A stretch of DNA of 64,000 bases from Clitopilus passeckerianus (taxonomy: Eukaryota > Basidiomycota > Agaricomycetes > Agaricales > Entolomataceae). The stretch is taken from NCBI GenBank assembly GCA_944990035.1, contig CALYLX010000095.1, positions 1 through 64,000 on the forward strand, given 5' to 3'. The position numbers and the translations under genes are program-made. Of the stretch, positions 24,691 to 36,367 are shown one piece after another (position 1 is the stretch's first letter; every line of letters starts with the position of its first letter). The notes beneath the pieces were generated by a model. That model was not told the origin of the DNA. It saw nothing but the letters and a program-made list of their open reading frames with translations, and did no database searches.

Positions 24691-26169
24691 CTACTTCCTC
24701 AAGCTGATCAGCTGCCTACCCCGCTCTCGTTCTATGTCACTCTTACTCCTCAACCCTGAGCCTTTACTCAACTTGCTGCCTGGACCGCCGACGCCGTCTC
24801 CCATCGCCAATGGCGCGTGTCCAGATTGCAGCATCCGGAAGGCAGCCTTGATCACATTCATCTTGTTGCGGCTACCCCAGACTTTGGCGCTGATGTCCTT
24901 GATTCCTGCTGCTTTAAGCACCTGGTGAAGGTATGGGTTGCAGCGAAGGCCGAAACCGACAGGGCGTGGGCGCATGATGACTTCGGTGGCACCAAGCTTA
25001 GTCTCCATCTCCGTCCAAATCGTACGCTTCTCGAATCGCTCGACCCAGTCCATGTTGCGTACGGCTTGAGCGAAGGCCTTCATGGAGGCGCGAGTGCCGT
25101 CCGCGTCCTTGGCTTGACCGAGGCCAACCATACCGTCACCATTACCAACGACAGTCATGACGAAGACTCTGTGAATCTTGCCTTTACCGGTTTGTTGGGT
25201 CACACGCTTGGTGATGAGGGGGAAGCGGTAGAGTTTCCGTTGCTCCTGCATGGTGAGAGGAAGGTTATCCAATGAACTGGATGCTTCTTCAGTTTCATCG
25301 GTTCGGGTTGGGGTGTAATTCTCGTCGACTGTCGCTCCTTGGGCTTCCGCGGCGGCATTAAATATGGAGGTGTGATTCCGGACAATGACACGATTATGGT
25401 AGGGGCAATCTTCGGTGGGTGGAAGCTCTAACACGTCTCGCGCGTCAAGAAGGGGATCTGGCGTCATAAGGTTTGGGTATTGGGTGGAATCCTCCCCTGC
25501 GGTGGCTGTTTTCTGCGCCTGAGATGAAGTGCTTGACGTAGCCTCAGAATCTTCATTACGGCGGCGCCCTGGTTCATTCCGAACTCGTAAGAATATGTCC
25601 AATCAGGACCTAGTAGATGCTACTCACTCGGGAAGGGTCGTTTCTGAGGCTTTTCGCCTGTGAGCTCTTCCCATTCTTTGAGAAAGTCCGTCTCAGGTTC
25701 GTGTTGGATAGGCGGTAACCTCTGAGTGTACTTCAAGCCAAGACCACGTAGTGACAGTAGATCATTAATTTGGTCCAAGATTTCCATGCGCTCAGCACCC
25801 GTCCTATTGTCATATATTGAATGTACGAGGTTCTGCAGTTTGGTGCCCTCGTCATTGCTGAGCGTTTTGAGTCCACGTCGAACCTCGGGGCGCTTCAAAT
25901 GTGCCGACAATTCTTCCGCAGGTGTAGGCAATACATTTCCTGTTTCAAAGAGCTTATAACCTTCATGTTTTCATACAAAACTTCGACAACATACCTGGCT
26001 GCTCCGAAGACTCGTCATATTCATTCTGAGTTGGCCGAGTCGGTTTGAATGTGCCAAGACTGCGTCCATGAGTTGCCAGAGATGGTGCGGGGGACTTTGG
26101 GGGCCTTTGTGCGCGCAAGGCGCGTGAAAGGGCCCGTGGTTGAGCAAGACGACGAGCAAGCCTGAACAT
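24691..26169 (-). CDS. MRPS5: Mitochondrial small-subunit ribosomal protein uS5m
   Basis: 459 residues from three exons (26169-25995, 25939-25628, 25583-24691). The N-terminus MFRLARRLAQPRALSRALRA is Arg-rich without acids, as in a mitochondrial import presequence. The S5 N-terminal domain carries RVFVMTVVGNGDGMVGLGQA and the C-terminal S5 domain has MRPRPVGFGLRCNPYLHQVL followed by KVWGSRNKMNVIKAAFRML. The middle (about 60-220) is a fungal extension. The protein belongs to the decoding side of the mitochondrial 30S-type subunit. The gene starts only 129 bases from the divergent PITH gene. Identity is secure from the S5 motifs; the symbol follows yeast usage. Confidence 0.92.
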
Positions 26170-26298
26170 ACGTTGGTGAAGCCTTGCTTGCCCGAGCCAG
26201 TGGCAGGAAAAAACTGGGAAATGACACGTGACCGGTCAGTCCAGCATTGACGCGGCTGTCGGGCCGGACACACGCAATCCTCTTTCGCTTGAACATCC
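26170..26298. promoter_or_regulatory. Bidirectional promoter, uS5m and PITH genes
   Basis: The two start codons lie 129 bases apart and point away from each other, so core promoter elements for both genes must lie here or inside the transcribed leaders. No TATA box is visible, as is usual for housekeeping genes. Confidence 0.6.
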
Positions 26299-27140
26299 AT
26301 GGTCCCTCGAGAATCCCAGTCGAATGCCGCAAATATACTAGGAGCGGAGACTACCAATCTGTATGGGCTTATAGACAAGGATAGGTAAGCCGCTAAGCCC
26401 ACGATCTTATGGGGCACTATAGGACTTTTGCCTCTCTACTCTCTCTCAGAGTTCATGGTCTGAATCTAGTGGTTCCAGAGGATGCCCGTGCCGTTATCAA
26501 GCCCTGGGACGAGAGAGATGACACAGACAAATTTGCCGATTCCGGGGTGGATGACCAGGTAATTTGATGCAGAGCTAAACCTCGACTAAATGGTCTAATC
26601 AAAGGCGAAGATGATATTTCACATACCTTTCGTGGAGAGCGTTAGGCTCAGGTCGGTGCTGCTTAAAATTGGTATGCTATACCGATTCAATAACTTGAAC
26701 TGCCTTCTGACTGAGCTTAGGCAGAGGGGAGGTAGCCCCGCGTCGTCTACGTATATTCCTCAACTATCCGAACATAATCGACTTCAGTGATGCAGAGGCG
26801 ATCCGGCCCCAGCTGGATACTCAGCTGCTGACTGGAGAAACCGGTGTTGTTGAATATCCGTTACGAGTGGCAGCTTTTGCAAGCGTGACCTCCGTTTCTT
26901 TGTTCCTGGTGAGCCCTACCGATACCATCTATTGTTACGTATATCTGATGATATCTTCAGAGTGACTCAGATGGCGGCGACACTTCTAGGGTGTACTATG
27001 TTGGCTTTCGCGGTGATCGACGGTCGAGCGCAAGAGATGCCAATACCAAGCTGGAGATTCGCGCAGAGAATGCTGCAGATGCTCCCTTGGTCGACAGGCT
27101 TGCTCAGAAGACTGGCGGTCAACAGACAACAGCGAGATAG
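26299..27140 (+). CDS. PITH-domain protein (PITHD1 / TXNL1-C-like)
   Basis: 209 residues from five exons (26299-26384, 26450-26558, 26605-26671, 26721-26908, 26961-27140), all GT-AG and in phase. The protein is almost only the PITH domain, which in thioredoxin-like protein 1 binds the 26S proteasome. Landmarks are LYGLIDKDRVHGLN near the start, VIKPWDERDDTDKFADSG, FHIPFVESVRLRSVLLK, LRIFLNYPNIIDFSDAEA and the final VYYVGFRGDRR. Its length matches the stand-alone PITHD1 family (about 210). A proteasome or stress role is known for relatives and only inferred here. Confidence 0.9.
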
Positions 27141-27584
27141 CGTAATGATGTCCGTTAGACCGCCTATAGAATCTTTTTGCCCTTTCTCCTAGTAGGCTAT
27201 GGCGATGTGCTTGGCGCATGTGTCACTCGTCCGGAGCTATTGCCACAAGAATTAAACGCAAACCACCAAGGCAGCCGGCAGAGGTGTGGCAGGCTTTCTC
27301 AAAATTCTAGTACCTGGTGCTGAAGTTTAATTCTGATAGCATGACTGGCCATCGCAATACGTGCCTGAAGCTGAGCCTGGTGAGCCCGGCGAGTGGATGG
27401 AAAGCTGATCCCGTATTTCTTCATTTTGAACCTTGAAGGCGACGTCTTTAGCCCTTGCATTCCTTCTCACACCGAAAAACTCCGTGAAACCAGGGCACTT
27501 GACTAGGGACGGAAAAGAGCCCATTTAGCCTGGAAATGGTGGCTTTTTTTCAACTCCGCGGGCGAAGCTACAAGGCGATGTGAT
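27141..27584. other. Intergenic
   Basis: 444 bases between the PITH gene and the P450. No gene or repeat recognised. Confidence 0.45.
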
Positions 27585-29984
27585 GTGTTTGAGCTATGTT
27601 TGTCCGCTCTCGACGGGATGACGGACCATTTTGACCTGATGAATTGTCTCCATTGGAATTGGTATATTTATACCAGCTGTGGTGGACAAGTCAGGGGGAG
27701 ACATACGATAAACGAGCGATGCCATTGCTTACCATCACAAAGCCAGTTACTGGCTGCAGCTCCCTTGGTTTCTCTGATCACATATCTCTGGATAGAAATC
27801 AGTACGAAGAAAAAGACTCCTTTACCTCCAGGGCCCAAGGGCATACCTCTACTGGGAAATATCTTCGATGTATCTCTGTCGATGTGGAAGACAGCTGAAG
27901 GATGGAAAGACAAGTACGGTGTGTATCCTGTATATGTTAACATTCTTGGCCTCGGCAAGCTAATGCCTGAGGTCAGGTCCTTTGGTTTACATACACGTCT
28001 TCGGTCAAGGAATTGTCTTTCTAAACAATCGGGAGGTAGCAGATGACCTGCTCAATCGTCGGGGTGGTACCTACGGAGATCGCCCACGATGGATAGGTAA
28101 CAGACCCCGTCCTCACAACTTAAACCCTCCGACGGTGATTAATCGTTACGTTCCCAGTTGCGTCGGAAATCCTCACGGGTGGTATGATGATGGTGTTATC
28201 CGGACAAAACCCAATGTAAGTTCGAACCTGGGATCCCGAGAAGATCTCCTCCATTTTCTGATTCGTCTCCAGTTGGAAGCGGATGCGCCGGGCTAGCCAT
28301 GAATCACTGACCAAGAAAGCGATTACGGAATTGCATCCCATTCAAAGGAAGGAATCATTACTACTCCCCGATGGTCTTATGCGAAATTCTGAGAACTGGG
28401 ATGCTGAATTCAGGCGGTAAGTATACTGTAATCTGTGTTTTTGGTTGCCTCTTGACTCAGCGTATCGTCTCCTAGTTACACCCTCTCGAGCACCTTGTCT
28501 TTAGTTTATGACCTGCCACCACTCCCCCCGTGCAAGGATCCCTCAATTTCTGAGATCAACGAGTTCACAGATATGCTGATTCATTCGATATATCCGGGCA
28601 CGCATCTTGTCGAGTTCTTGCCTTGGCTTGAACATCTACCTAGGAGTCTTGCTAAGTGGAGGAGAGATGCCGAAGCTGGGTTCAAGCGTTTCTCGCGTCT
28701 CTTCGAAAGGCTCTTCCTAGATGTGGAAAAATGAATTGTACGTGGTTCGTCGAACCTTCAGTGTCCGGTTCTAATGTGCCCATAGAAAGAAGGCGACGAA
28801 CGACCGAGTTTTGCTGCTTCGTTGATCAGAGAGAAAGGAAGGAATGAATTGTCGGATCGGCAAGCTGCCTGGCTCTCTGCAACTATCTTGTGCGTTTATC
28901 CTCCTTTGCAAGCTCATCAGTATTTATCCCTCGTAGTTCTGGTGGTACAGAAACGGTGAGATTTTTCTAGGTGGTGAATATGAAATACTTGAGCTCACCT
29001 GGGCCACTTTTCAGACCTCTGCAGTACTATCGTGGTTTCTTCTAGCAATGATAGCCTACCCGGAAATTCAGAGTCGCTGCCAACAAGAGCTTGATTCCGT
29101 GGTTGGGCGTTCCAGAATGCCAACGTTCGAGGATAAGCAACACCTGCCATACATAGAAGCAACCATTCGTGAAGTCTTACGGTGGAGGACGGTATTCCCG
29201 CTTGGTACGAGGGTGATTCTGTGGGCTTCAGTCAGTCGCTCAAACAAATTATCTCCTCCGGCAGGGGTTCACCACGTTACAACAAAGGTTTGTCCTCGCA
29301 TGATCTATGGAGCAAGCGCGCCTGTTGAGGTGAGAATATAGGACGACATTTACAACGGTTTCTTGATACCGAAAGGAACGATCTGTTTACCGAATGTTTG
29401 GTGAGCAATTCTGTGCTTTTGGGCGCCTCTAGTCTTATTAATGTGTATGCAGGGCCCTCCACAGAGACAAGAGCATCTACGTCAGCCTCAAGCTCTTGTG
29501 CAAAAATTTGGCCCTCACTGACCCTTTTCTAAGGGCGAAGATGTAGACGAATTCAACCCACCCCGATTCATGAACAACCCGCACCTTACTGAGATGAAGG
29601 AGAGTAAAGGAGGTAAGGGTAAATTCAAAGGATCTTGAACGAGATGGGCTGATTTACCCCCCAGAAGGTGGGAATTGGCTTGTCACTCCATGTCTGTGCT
29701 AACGGCGGCGAAAACTAGGCCACTTCAGTTTTGTAAGTCTGTTACGTATGATACACGCTCGTGCATAACTTACTTTTTTTATCTTCAGGGATTTGGTACC
29801 AGGTATCGGTGGATCGAAATTGAAGGCATCTTCGTCCTGACCTTTTTGCACTGGCAGGGTTTGCGTAGGCAGATATGTTGCTGACAATGCACTATATATG
29901 GCCATAGCGATCATTCTCTGGGCAGCGAATATTGCTCCTTCGCGAGATCCGACGGGGAAACCTTTAATTCCGGTGCAAGTGTAG
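27585..29984 (+). pseudogene. Cytochrome P450 with one in-frame stop
   Basis: Exon joining recovers nearly a whole microsomal P450. A hydrophobic N-terminal helix is followed by PLPPGPKGIPLLGNIFD, then LNRRGGTYGDRPRW, WKRMRRASHESL (helix C), the I-helix SGGTETTSAVLSWF, EATIREVLRW (ExxR), IPKGTICLPNVW and the haem motif FGFGTRVCVG, whose Cys lies after an intron at 29803-29857. A TGA at 28732-28734 interrupts the frame just before an intron whose next exon reads KEGDERPSFAA in the same frame. It could be skipped only by using a poor GTGGAA donor three codons earlier. The normal start codon and the last 30 or so residues are also uncertain. Probably a recently silenced oxygenase; substrate unknown. 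Confidence 0.75.
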
Positions 29985-30380
29985 CTCCTAAGCCAGAGGA
30001 AAATAGAGAGTCAGTTATGCCATTGAGTGCAGTGTTACACGAATAGATGAGGGCATACGTTGGTGGCCTCTCGTTAACATGATAAATGCAATAATCCCCG
30101 CGGTCGCACTCGGAGTTATCCCAGAGAGCACGGGACGCATGGGTCCACATAGCAGACACAGACTCGACGACGGTTCGTGTTTTCATCGCCTGTGATCCCC
30201 TAAATCCTGGGCTCGTAATCTCTCCTCTATAAGGTCTCGAAAAAGCATTCATTCCATATTTCAAGTCTGGTACAAGTCATTCACAGGAAACGTCCCCATA
30301 TCAACTTGATACGATTCAAAACGGTAGAACGCGAAAGAAACATCACTACATTCTGCACTAACATTTGTCCGGGTCACTGA
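29985..30380. other. Intergenic between convergent genes
   Basis: 396 bases. An open minus-strand stretch, 29911-30264, lies mainly opposite the P450 end and has no known family. Missing C-terminal residues of the P450 may be encoded here but could not be placed. Confidence 0.4.
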
Positions 30381-31679
30381 TTAGCAACTGGTCTGAGTAA
30401 GGAGAGCGAGCTTCCAAGGGAGTGAGTTGTAATCACCGCCAGCTGTGGGGCTGATACCCTGGTAGAGGTAGCGCATACCGCACGTACTGATGGACATAGT
30501 CTGATCAACGTTCGTGCGGATCACTTCGCCATGGCTGATATCCTTGGTCCAGGCGGAACCGCTGAATGCAACATTGTTGGCACCCGCAAACGGGTTGGCC
30601 TGCGATGCAGCGAGCTGAGCCCACGAGCCGCTGAGGCTGTTTGAGCTCCAGGAGCGGAAGTATCTGCGACCGTCGCTGCCGATGCACTCTACGACGAGGA
30701 GGTAGGCATCGCCAACCTTGTAGACGTTGGATGCTTCAAAGAGGTTATTCTTGGCATCCTGGAGCGCAATGACCGGTTCGCTCATGCCATTGGGGAAGTT
30801 GCTGACTGATGTCTGCGAGCGGTAGAGGTGACCATTGTCGTCGGAAGAGAAGAGGTGGCAGTTGGCTGAGTCGCAAATGACCCACATGTCGACCCAGTAG
30901 CCGTTGCCGATGTTGTTCTTGATAGTGTTGGGGACACCACTATAGAAGTTCTTAGGGGCCGTCCAACCTGCCGGATTACTGATGTCGTTGTTGGTCGAGT
31001 ATGCGGCATTACCATTCTGGTAAATGAGGTACCACTTGTTCTGCGGGGCCATGAAGAAGACCTGGGGGGCAGCACGGTAGCCCGAACCGATCGGGGTCTG
31101 GTCTAGGTAGTAATAGGTCGCTGATCCTGCCTGATTGAAGTCGGTGAAGCTCAGGTAGACCATGTTGTAACCTCCGGCGGTCGCCGTGCTGGCGAAGACG
31201 TGGTATTTGCCGTTATAGTATACGATGGAGGGATCCTTGAGAGCAGCGATGTTTCGGCCATCTGACTTGGGGCCAATGAGTGGGCCGCTCGAGCTCCACT
31301 TGTAGCTGGTGGGGAGGTTTGCCCTGGGACTAAGAACGTTGATATCGATCGTCCCCGAGCCCTCAATGCATTCGGAGTGCCATTCTGGGTGTGATTTAGC
31401 AGTGATTACTTCAACTCGCGATAGCTGTTACTCACGGTTTTGAACCGTACAAATGCCCTCGTCACAAGTTGTTGGGCCACTAAGAGAACGGTTAGTCACC
31501 TCTGTACTCATTGGGCGAAGAATTCAGTCATACGTGTAGCCTTGCTGTAATTCGAAAGTCAGTAAGGAGTGTGCAATGAGCGATGATTTAATACGTACGC
31601 CGCCACACTGTCCCCAGAGCGGTATGCCGGCCAAAGCGACCGAGATTGTCATCGAAAGGACTATAAGAGCTTGAAGCAT
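30381..31679 (-). CDS. Secreted GH62 alpha-L-arabinofuranosidase with CBM1
   Basis: 379 residues from four exons (31679-31599, 31544-31534, 31479-31436, 31384-30381). A signal peptide, MLQALIVLSMTISVALA, precedes a cellulose-binding CBM1 that is short for its class: PLWGQCGGQGYTGPTTC, then C-x-V and HSECI. After a short linker comes the GH62 five-bladed propeller, with KDPSIVYYNGKYHVFAS carrying the catalytic-type Asp, VDMWVICDSANCHLFSSDDN, EASNVYKV, and SWSSNSLSGSWAQLAA. The family removes arabinose side chains from arabinoxylan outside the cell. Exon 2 is only 11 nt, inside the CBM. Upstream lies a tandem 117-bp repeat. Confidence 0.92.
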
Positions 31680-31824
31680 TGTGGGCGATTCCTATGGTGA
31701 GGAGTATTTCCTATGCCTACCATGCGCCTTTATACTTGCAACAGTGGCTGGCAGGAGAAATGGCGGGAAATGGGGGTTCGATTTTGGGGCCGTGCGAGAA
31801 GCAAAGTGGCTCACTGTCAAGTAC

Positions 31825-32058
31825 GGAATAATAGGGCGGGCCGCCAGAGTATAGTTATGAATTGTAGGTCAGTCAGGCGGAGAGCGCCACGTCGTTTGTT
31901 CAAACTGTTATGCCTTCAATGTAACCATAGAAGAGTGAGCGGGATAATAGAGCGGACCGCCAGAGTGTAGTTCTTGAATTGTAGGTCAGTCAGGTGGAGA
32001 GCTTCGCATCGTTTGGATGAACCGTTGTGCCGAACAATTCAACCATAGAAGAGTGTAG
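31825..32058. repeat. Two tandem 117-bp repeats upstream of GH62
   Basis: Unit 1 (31825-31941) and unit 2 (31942-32058) share ccgccagagt, attgtaggtcagtcagg, gtggagag-like and ccatagaagagtg words in the same order, at roughly 80-85 percent identity by eye. They lie 146-379 bases upstream of the GH62 start codon, on the promoter side. Confidence 0.7.
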
Positions 32059-34852
32059 TCTGAGAAGGCTTCATTGATTCGTTTTGGAATTTGATCGTGC
32101 AGGGAGTAGAGTAGTTCAGCGCGTTCAGCGGCAGTCCAATTGAAAATGTTTTTGATCGCTCGGATTCATTCGGATTTCGCTCGAAATGACCCACGATTGG
32201 GGCAAATTTGTGGCGTCATCACCTAAAGCGAGAAAGTGCTCTCAACATGTCAACCATTGCAATACGACCTTGATCATGGATCGATGAATGTTGATCAGCT
32301 ACATACATCGCTCGCTAACCATGTCTACGATAACTAGCAACGCATACGCCAACCAGAATGGCAGAGCAGGGCGGTCAAGGAGATATATGTATTGTACTAA
32401 TTTCTTGTGTGTCTCCGTTGATTTGCTCCAAACTCCCATTTTAGGATGGTCAAGCGTGGAGCAGGCCGCTCAAATTCGAGAGGATTTCCCTCGGTCGAAA
32501 CAAATTGATTGGGCTGCTGAACTTCTCTAGTGACGTTTAGAGCCACTTTCCCGGGCCGTAACGTGGAGCGTACTGATCATATTTCAGGCCTTTCTCCTTG
32601 CACCCAGTTTGGGACATAGTTCATTCACGGCCACACACATGAAACAGAAAATGGGAAGCCAAAACCTATAGCATACGTTATAGAAATGGACGTGGAGGGA
32701 TAGATGGCTGAAACTTATACAATATAACTAGGTTGTAGGAATGTACACAAAGCTCGGAAATCCGTCGGTTTCGTTGCAAGGGTCTCCATTATTTCTCCAA
32801 ACATCTGGCTATATCATTTTGCCCCAATCACATGACCCAGCATGGAAATACTTGCCAGTGATTCACTGTGCGTGCAAATCTTTGCAAAACATGCCATCAG
32901 GCCTCAGGCCCCACAGCGGAATATATCTGTCCACTAAACAAGAATCTCGCCTGTTCGTTATCTGTGAACCTCCGATACCTTCCCCGCATCTAGGAAGTCA
33001 GTAGGCACAGTTAGAATACCTCGTTGAATGGGAGAACCCACTAAGTTTGCTCAACACAGCAGCAGGATTTCGGTCGCAAGTTCATGATCAGTGATTTACC
33101 CTTCCGAATGAAAGTGAGATCACGTGTAACAAAATCATTGGATTTTCAATGGGGGGGTCAAAGTTGAAAAGTTTGGTTCCATTATTCACCATTCCCGACC
33201 CTTGTTCGGTCTGAAACTGAGAATGGTGAAAAGTATATATGCCAAACGCTCTGTTTAAAGCAAGGGACGAATAAGGGAGGTAGCGGAATACCCATTAATG
33301 GGACGAAACCTTTTCAACTTTGAAAAACCCTAATGTTCATGGTATCAATTAACGTTTGCGTAAGAATTCCTTGCTAACAGTCTCGCAAACCACCATCGAT
33401 ACACCATCGGATCTTTGTGAGCGCGATGGACAAGGACGAAGGCTTAGGGAAAATATTGGTGTAGGTTTTGAGCTGGTTGACCCTTACAGGCAGCGAAATT
33501 GCAGACATATGTGAATTGTTCATTTTCACCGTGACGATGAATTAGCAAAGTCGGACGCGTTCGCTCAGAAATGGACCATGGTACTTGGGAGCATCGGGGA
33601 ATGGGCGTCGGAAAAAACCGAGCAACTCACTCCTTGAAAAGCTGAACCCAGCGGTTACAGGTCCTCGCCCTATTTCATGAAAACACACTGATCCTTACTG
33701 TAATGATTCCTTAACGACAGAGATCAGAGTGATCGGAGTCAAATTAAAGTCGGGGTTGAGCGATTTTGAAGACGGTGGAATGCAAGTGTAGATGCAGTCG
33801 AAGATCCCCTTCCAATATTTTCGCGAGTTCAAGTTGGTCGTTCTGGGATCGGTGGCCACGACCGTAGACAGCGAATCGCTTTGTTTGTTGTCGCTACTGA
33901 CTTACTCGAACAGATTGACAAAGTTGGGAGACGTCGTCCTTGGTGCTACAGGCATACTGAGCGAACGAAGATTTTGACCAGAAACGGAGAGTGATAGCAC
34001 CTCTACGGCATCCACACCTCTAATCACCTATGGTGGGACATCGACGCTAATTAATTCGCCTGCAATGGCCCGGGGCTCGAACTTCAGCTGAAGCTTTGGG
34101 GCAATAAATGAAGTGATCCATCCATTCCGCGATTTTGACCTAGCACATGCCTATGGCCGTTCAGAATCGTACCCTGCCAGTGCTTGGCATAATCGGGAAA
34201 GGGTAAACCTGGGTGAAGCCACCATGCAAGATGAATCTGATCGGCCGACTCAAAACTCCGAGCGTTGTTGTATATCAGAGTTTGCACTGTTGTGAGATGA
34301 GATACCTTCGTGCACCGTGGAACCGCTGCCGGACTTCTGCAGCCAAATAAATTACACACTGCTCTTGTTTGTAGTTCGAGGACTCCAAGGGTCCTTGGTA
34401 TCGGGAAACTCAGACATTTATCGACCTCACTGCACGTCATTTATGTGTAGCATGTAGAGACGAGTACCAATGGAATACAACGGTTACTGAGATGAGAGGA
34501 TAAACTACAAGGTATCATATACGTGGAAGAGACAATGGAAGGAGACTGCTTTCGCCCTTGTGGACAATGGTGACATCAATCACAATGACTCGGAGTGGCC
34601 GTGATGCCAAACGTACGTTCTCATGTTGCACGATTTCCCTCGAGATAGCGTAGAGAAGGAACTCACAGTAATTCTCAAAGGAATTACAAGTTTGTCCAGT
34701 TGACTGGTATTACCGAGGTTGCCTAATACATGTACACGGGTATTCAGTACCGAGTAATCTCTCCACGGGCGCCCAATTATAGATCCTCAGCCTGAACCCC
34801 ATTCCGGTCAAGCAGTTGTATTGAACGATGTACGTTTCATCGACTCCACCCC
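32059..34852. other. Long intergenic region, no gene supported
   Basis: About 2.8 kb, the largest empty stretch in the window. Short open stretches exist on both strands but none has a recognisable motif or exon partner. It holds simple A/T-rich tracts and several copies of words such as aatggtgaaa around 33150-33230. Confidence 0.4.
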
Positions 34853-34860
34853 TCTATATA
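34853..34860 (+). promoter_or_regulatory. TATA box of small secreted protein 1
   Basis: tctatataaa lies about 100 bases before the ATG at 34957, with a clear leader between. Strong TATA boxes are typical of highly or conditionally expressed secreted genes. Confidence 0.6.
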
Positions 34861-34956
34861 AAGGCTCAGCAATAATGAGCAAACTATCAACAATCAACCG
34901 TCCTCAATTCCAAGGTCCACTCGGCCACACAGCAGCCCTCGAGTCTTTCTCTAAAC

Positions 34957-35236
34957 ATGAAGTTGCTCGCTATCACCCTCACCGCAGCCCTTCTTTCCAT
35001 TGTAGCTGCCAATCCGATTGAAGAACGCGAGATGGTTGATAAACGAACTTATCCCACCCCTTGGGCCTGGTGCGACGGGCTTTGCTCCAACGCAGGACGT
35101 GGAAAAGGTAACTATAACGATGTAGTGCCAAGGTAGGCCCCGAATTATACAACCAATTCCTACCCATGACTGACCTTCCATCTTTTTACTCAGGAGCTGT
35201 ACTTGCGCCGATGGTTATGTGATCTGGCACGGTTGA
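34957..35236 (+). CDS. Small secreted cysteine protein 1
   Basis: 72 residues, two exons (34957-35132, 35194-35236). The start is fixed by MKLLAIT, identical in the second paralogue. A signal peptide of about 18 residues is followed by a short acidic pro-piece ending VDKR, a classical Kex2 site, and a mature part of about 42 residues starting TYPTPWAWC. It has four cysteines in the pattern W-C-x3-C, 17 residues, C-x-C, then ADG. The intron is in phase 2 just before the second cysteine pair, as in paralogue 2. No family is recognised. It could be a secreted peptide signal, antimicrobial or effector-like protein; none is shown by the sequence. Confidence 0.8.
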
Positions 35237-36065
35237 AGTGGGCGAAATCAGCTATTGACATAGATTATATTTCCAAATGCTTCCATCATGTAATCGTCTG
35301 CGACTTCATCGTCAATTTACCCGCCTTTCTTTCAATTCTATGCATGGCCTACACCTTCATTTATGACCAAACCCTTAAGATCGCTACGATGAGAGGTGAC
35401 GGTCAGAGAAGAAGTTAACTTGTTACTTAGGCGCTGGCGGAGGAGCAGTGCGATACAAATGATCTGGATAGGCCGAAGGCCGAAGCCGAGACGGCAAAAC
35501 ACATTCATGAAGCTTTCGTCAATCATGTTCTCCCGTGTCCGTGTGTATCTGGTCGGATAAAGGTCCACGCTTGAGGTAGTGTATTGGGCTTTGAGTAGGC
35601 CTTAGCTACCAGGTCGGTGTACCGTAACGTCGATCGTATTCGAGGCTTGGGCTCACCCGATCTCGTTTTATGTTCTATTGCCTCCACCTTGCACCCACCT
35701 ATAAGAGTAAGATTACTACAGTCCGCCTAATGTATGGATATTGCAACTATGAAGCAGTTATGCTCTGACCCTCTTAGGACGCCTCACAACCAATTGTCTA
35801 ATATACATTGACCCCTCTACCGCCGTCATTTATTTCTTATACGGCCGTCTAAACGTTTTCAATAGCTCGGTGCTCCAGTGGATTGCCACGCCTCGCTCGG
35901 TAGTTGTTATGGAGGTGGACTAGAGTGCGGCCTTCGTAGCGTATAAAATCTGAGCATTCATGAGTGGACAAGACTCATCAAGCACCGAAATCGAACGGGA
36001 ACATATCAACAAGGTTCTTCAACCCTCAACCAGTCACACTTCGAAGCATAGCTCCTCTGACAGAG
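35237..36065. other. Spacer between the two small secreted protein genes
   Basis: About 830 bases. A TATA-like gtataaaat lies at 35940-35948, about 120 bases before the second gene. No further gene recognised. Confidence 0.5.
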
Positions 36066-36367
36066 ATGAAGTTGCTCGCTATCACCCTTGTCGCCACTGC
36101 TATTGCCATGGTCTCCGCCGCTCCAGCCACCGAACAGGTAGAAGCACGTAGCGAAATCGTTGAAAGGACTATCTTCGATCCAAATAATTTCCCTTGGTGC
36201 ACTTACCTCTGCGAGCAATATGGGGGTCTCAACCAGGATCTTGGAGGAGGGTAAGTAATGTTTGTTAGGAATCCATTACCGTTATACTAAGATGCTCCCT
36301 TCCAATCAGAAAATGCGTCTGCAATGATGGTACCAAGATCGGATCTGGATGGCCAGTAACTAATTAG
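36066..36367 (+). CDS. Small secreted cysteine protein 2
   Basis: 80 residues, two exons (36066-36250, 36310-36367). It begins with the same MKLLAITL as protein 1, then a signal peptide ending near VSAAPA, a short pro-like acidic stretch with SEIVER, and a mature part with NNFPWCTYLCEQYGG and KCVCNDG. Cysteine order W-C-x3-C, 14 residues, C-x-C, x-D-G matches protein 1, and so does the phase-2 intron. Outside these landmarks the mature parts differ strongly, as in fast-evolving secreted proteins. A single Arg replaces the dibasic Kex2 site of protein 1. No known family. Confidence 0.8.

Noticed and set aside
29660..29720. A three-base microexon in the P450 between PPRFMNN and GHFSF
   Set aside because: One longer intron gives the same frame with ordinary signals, so a microexon is not needed.
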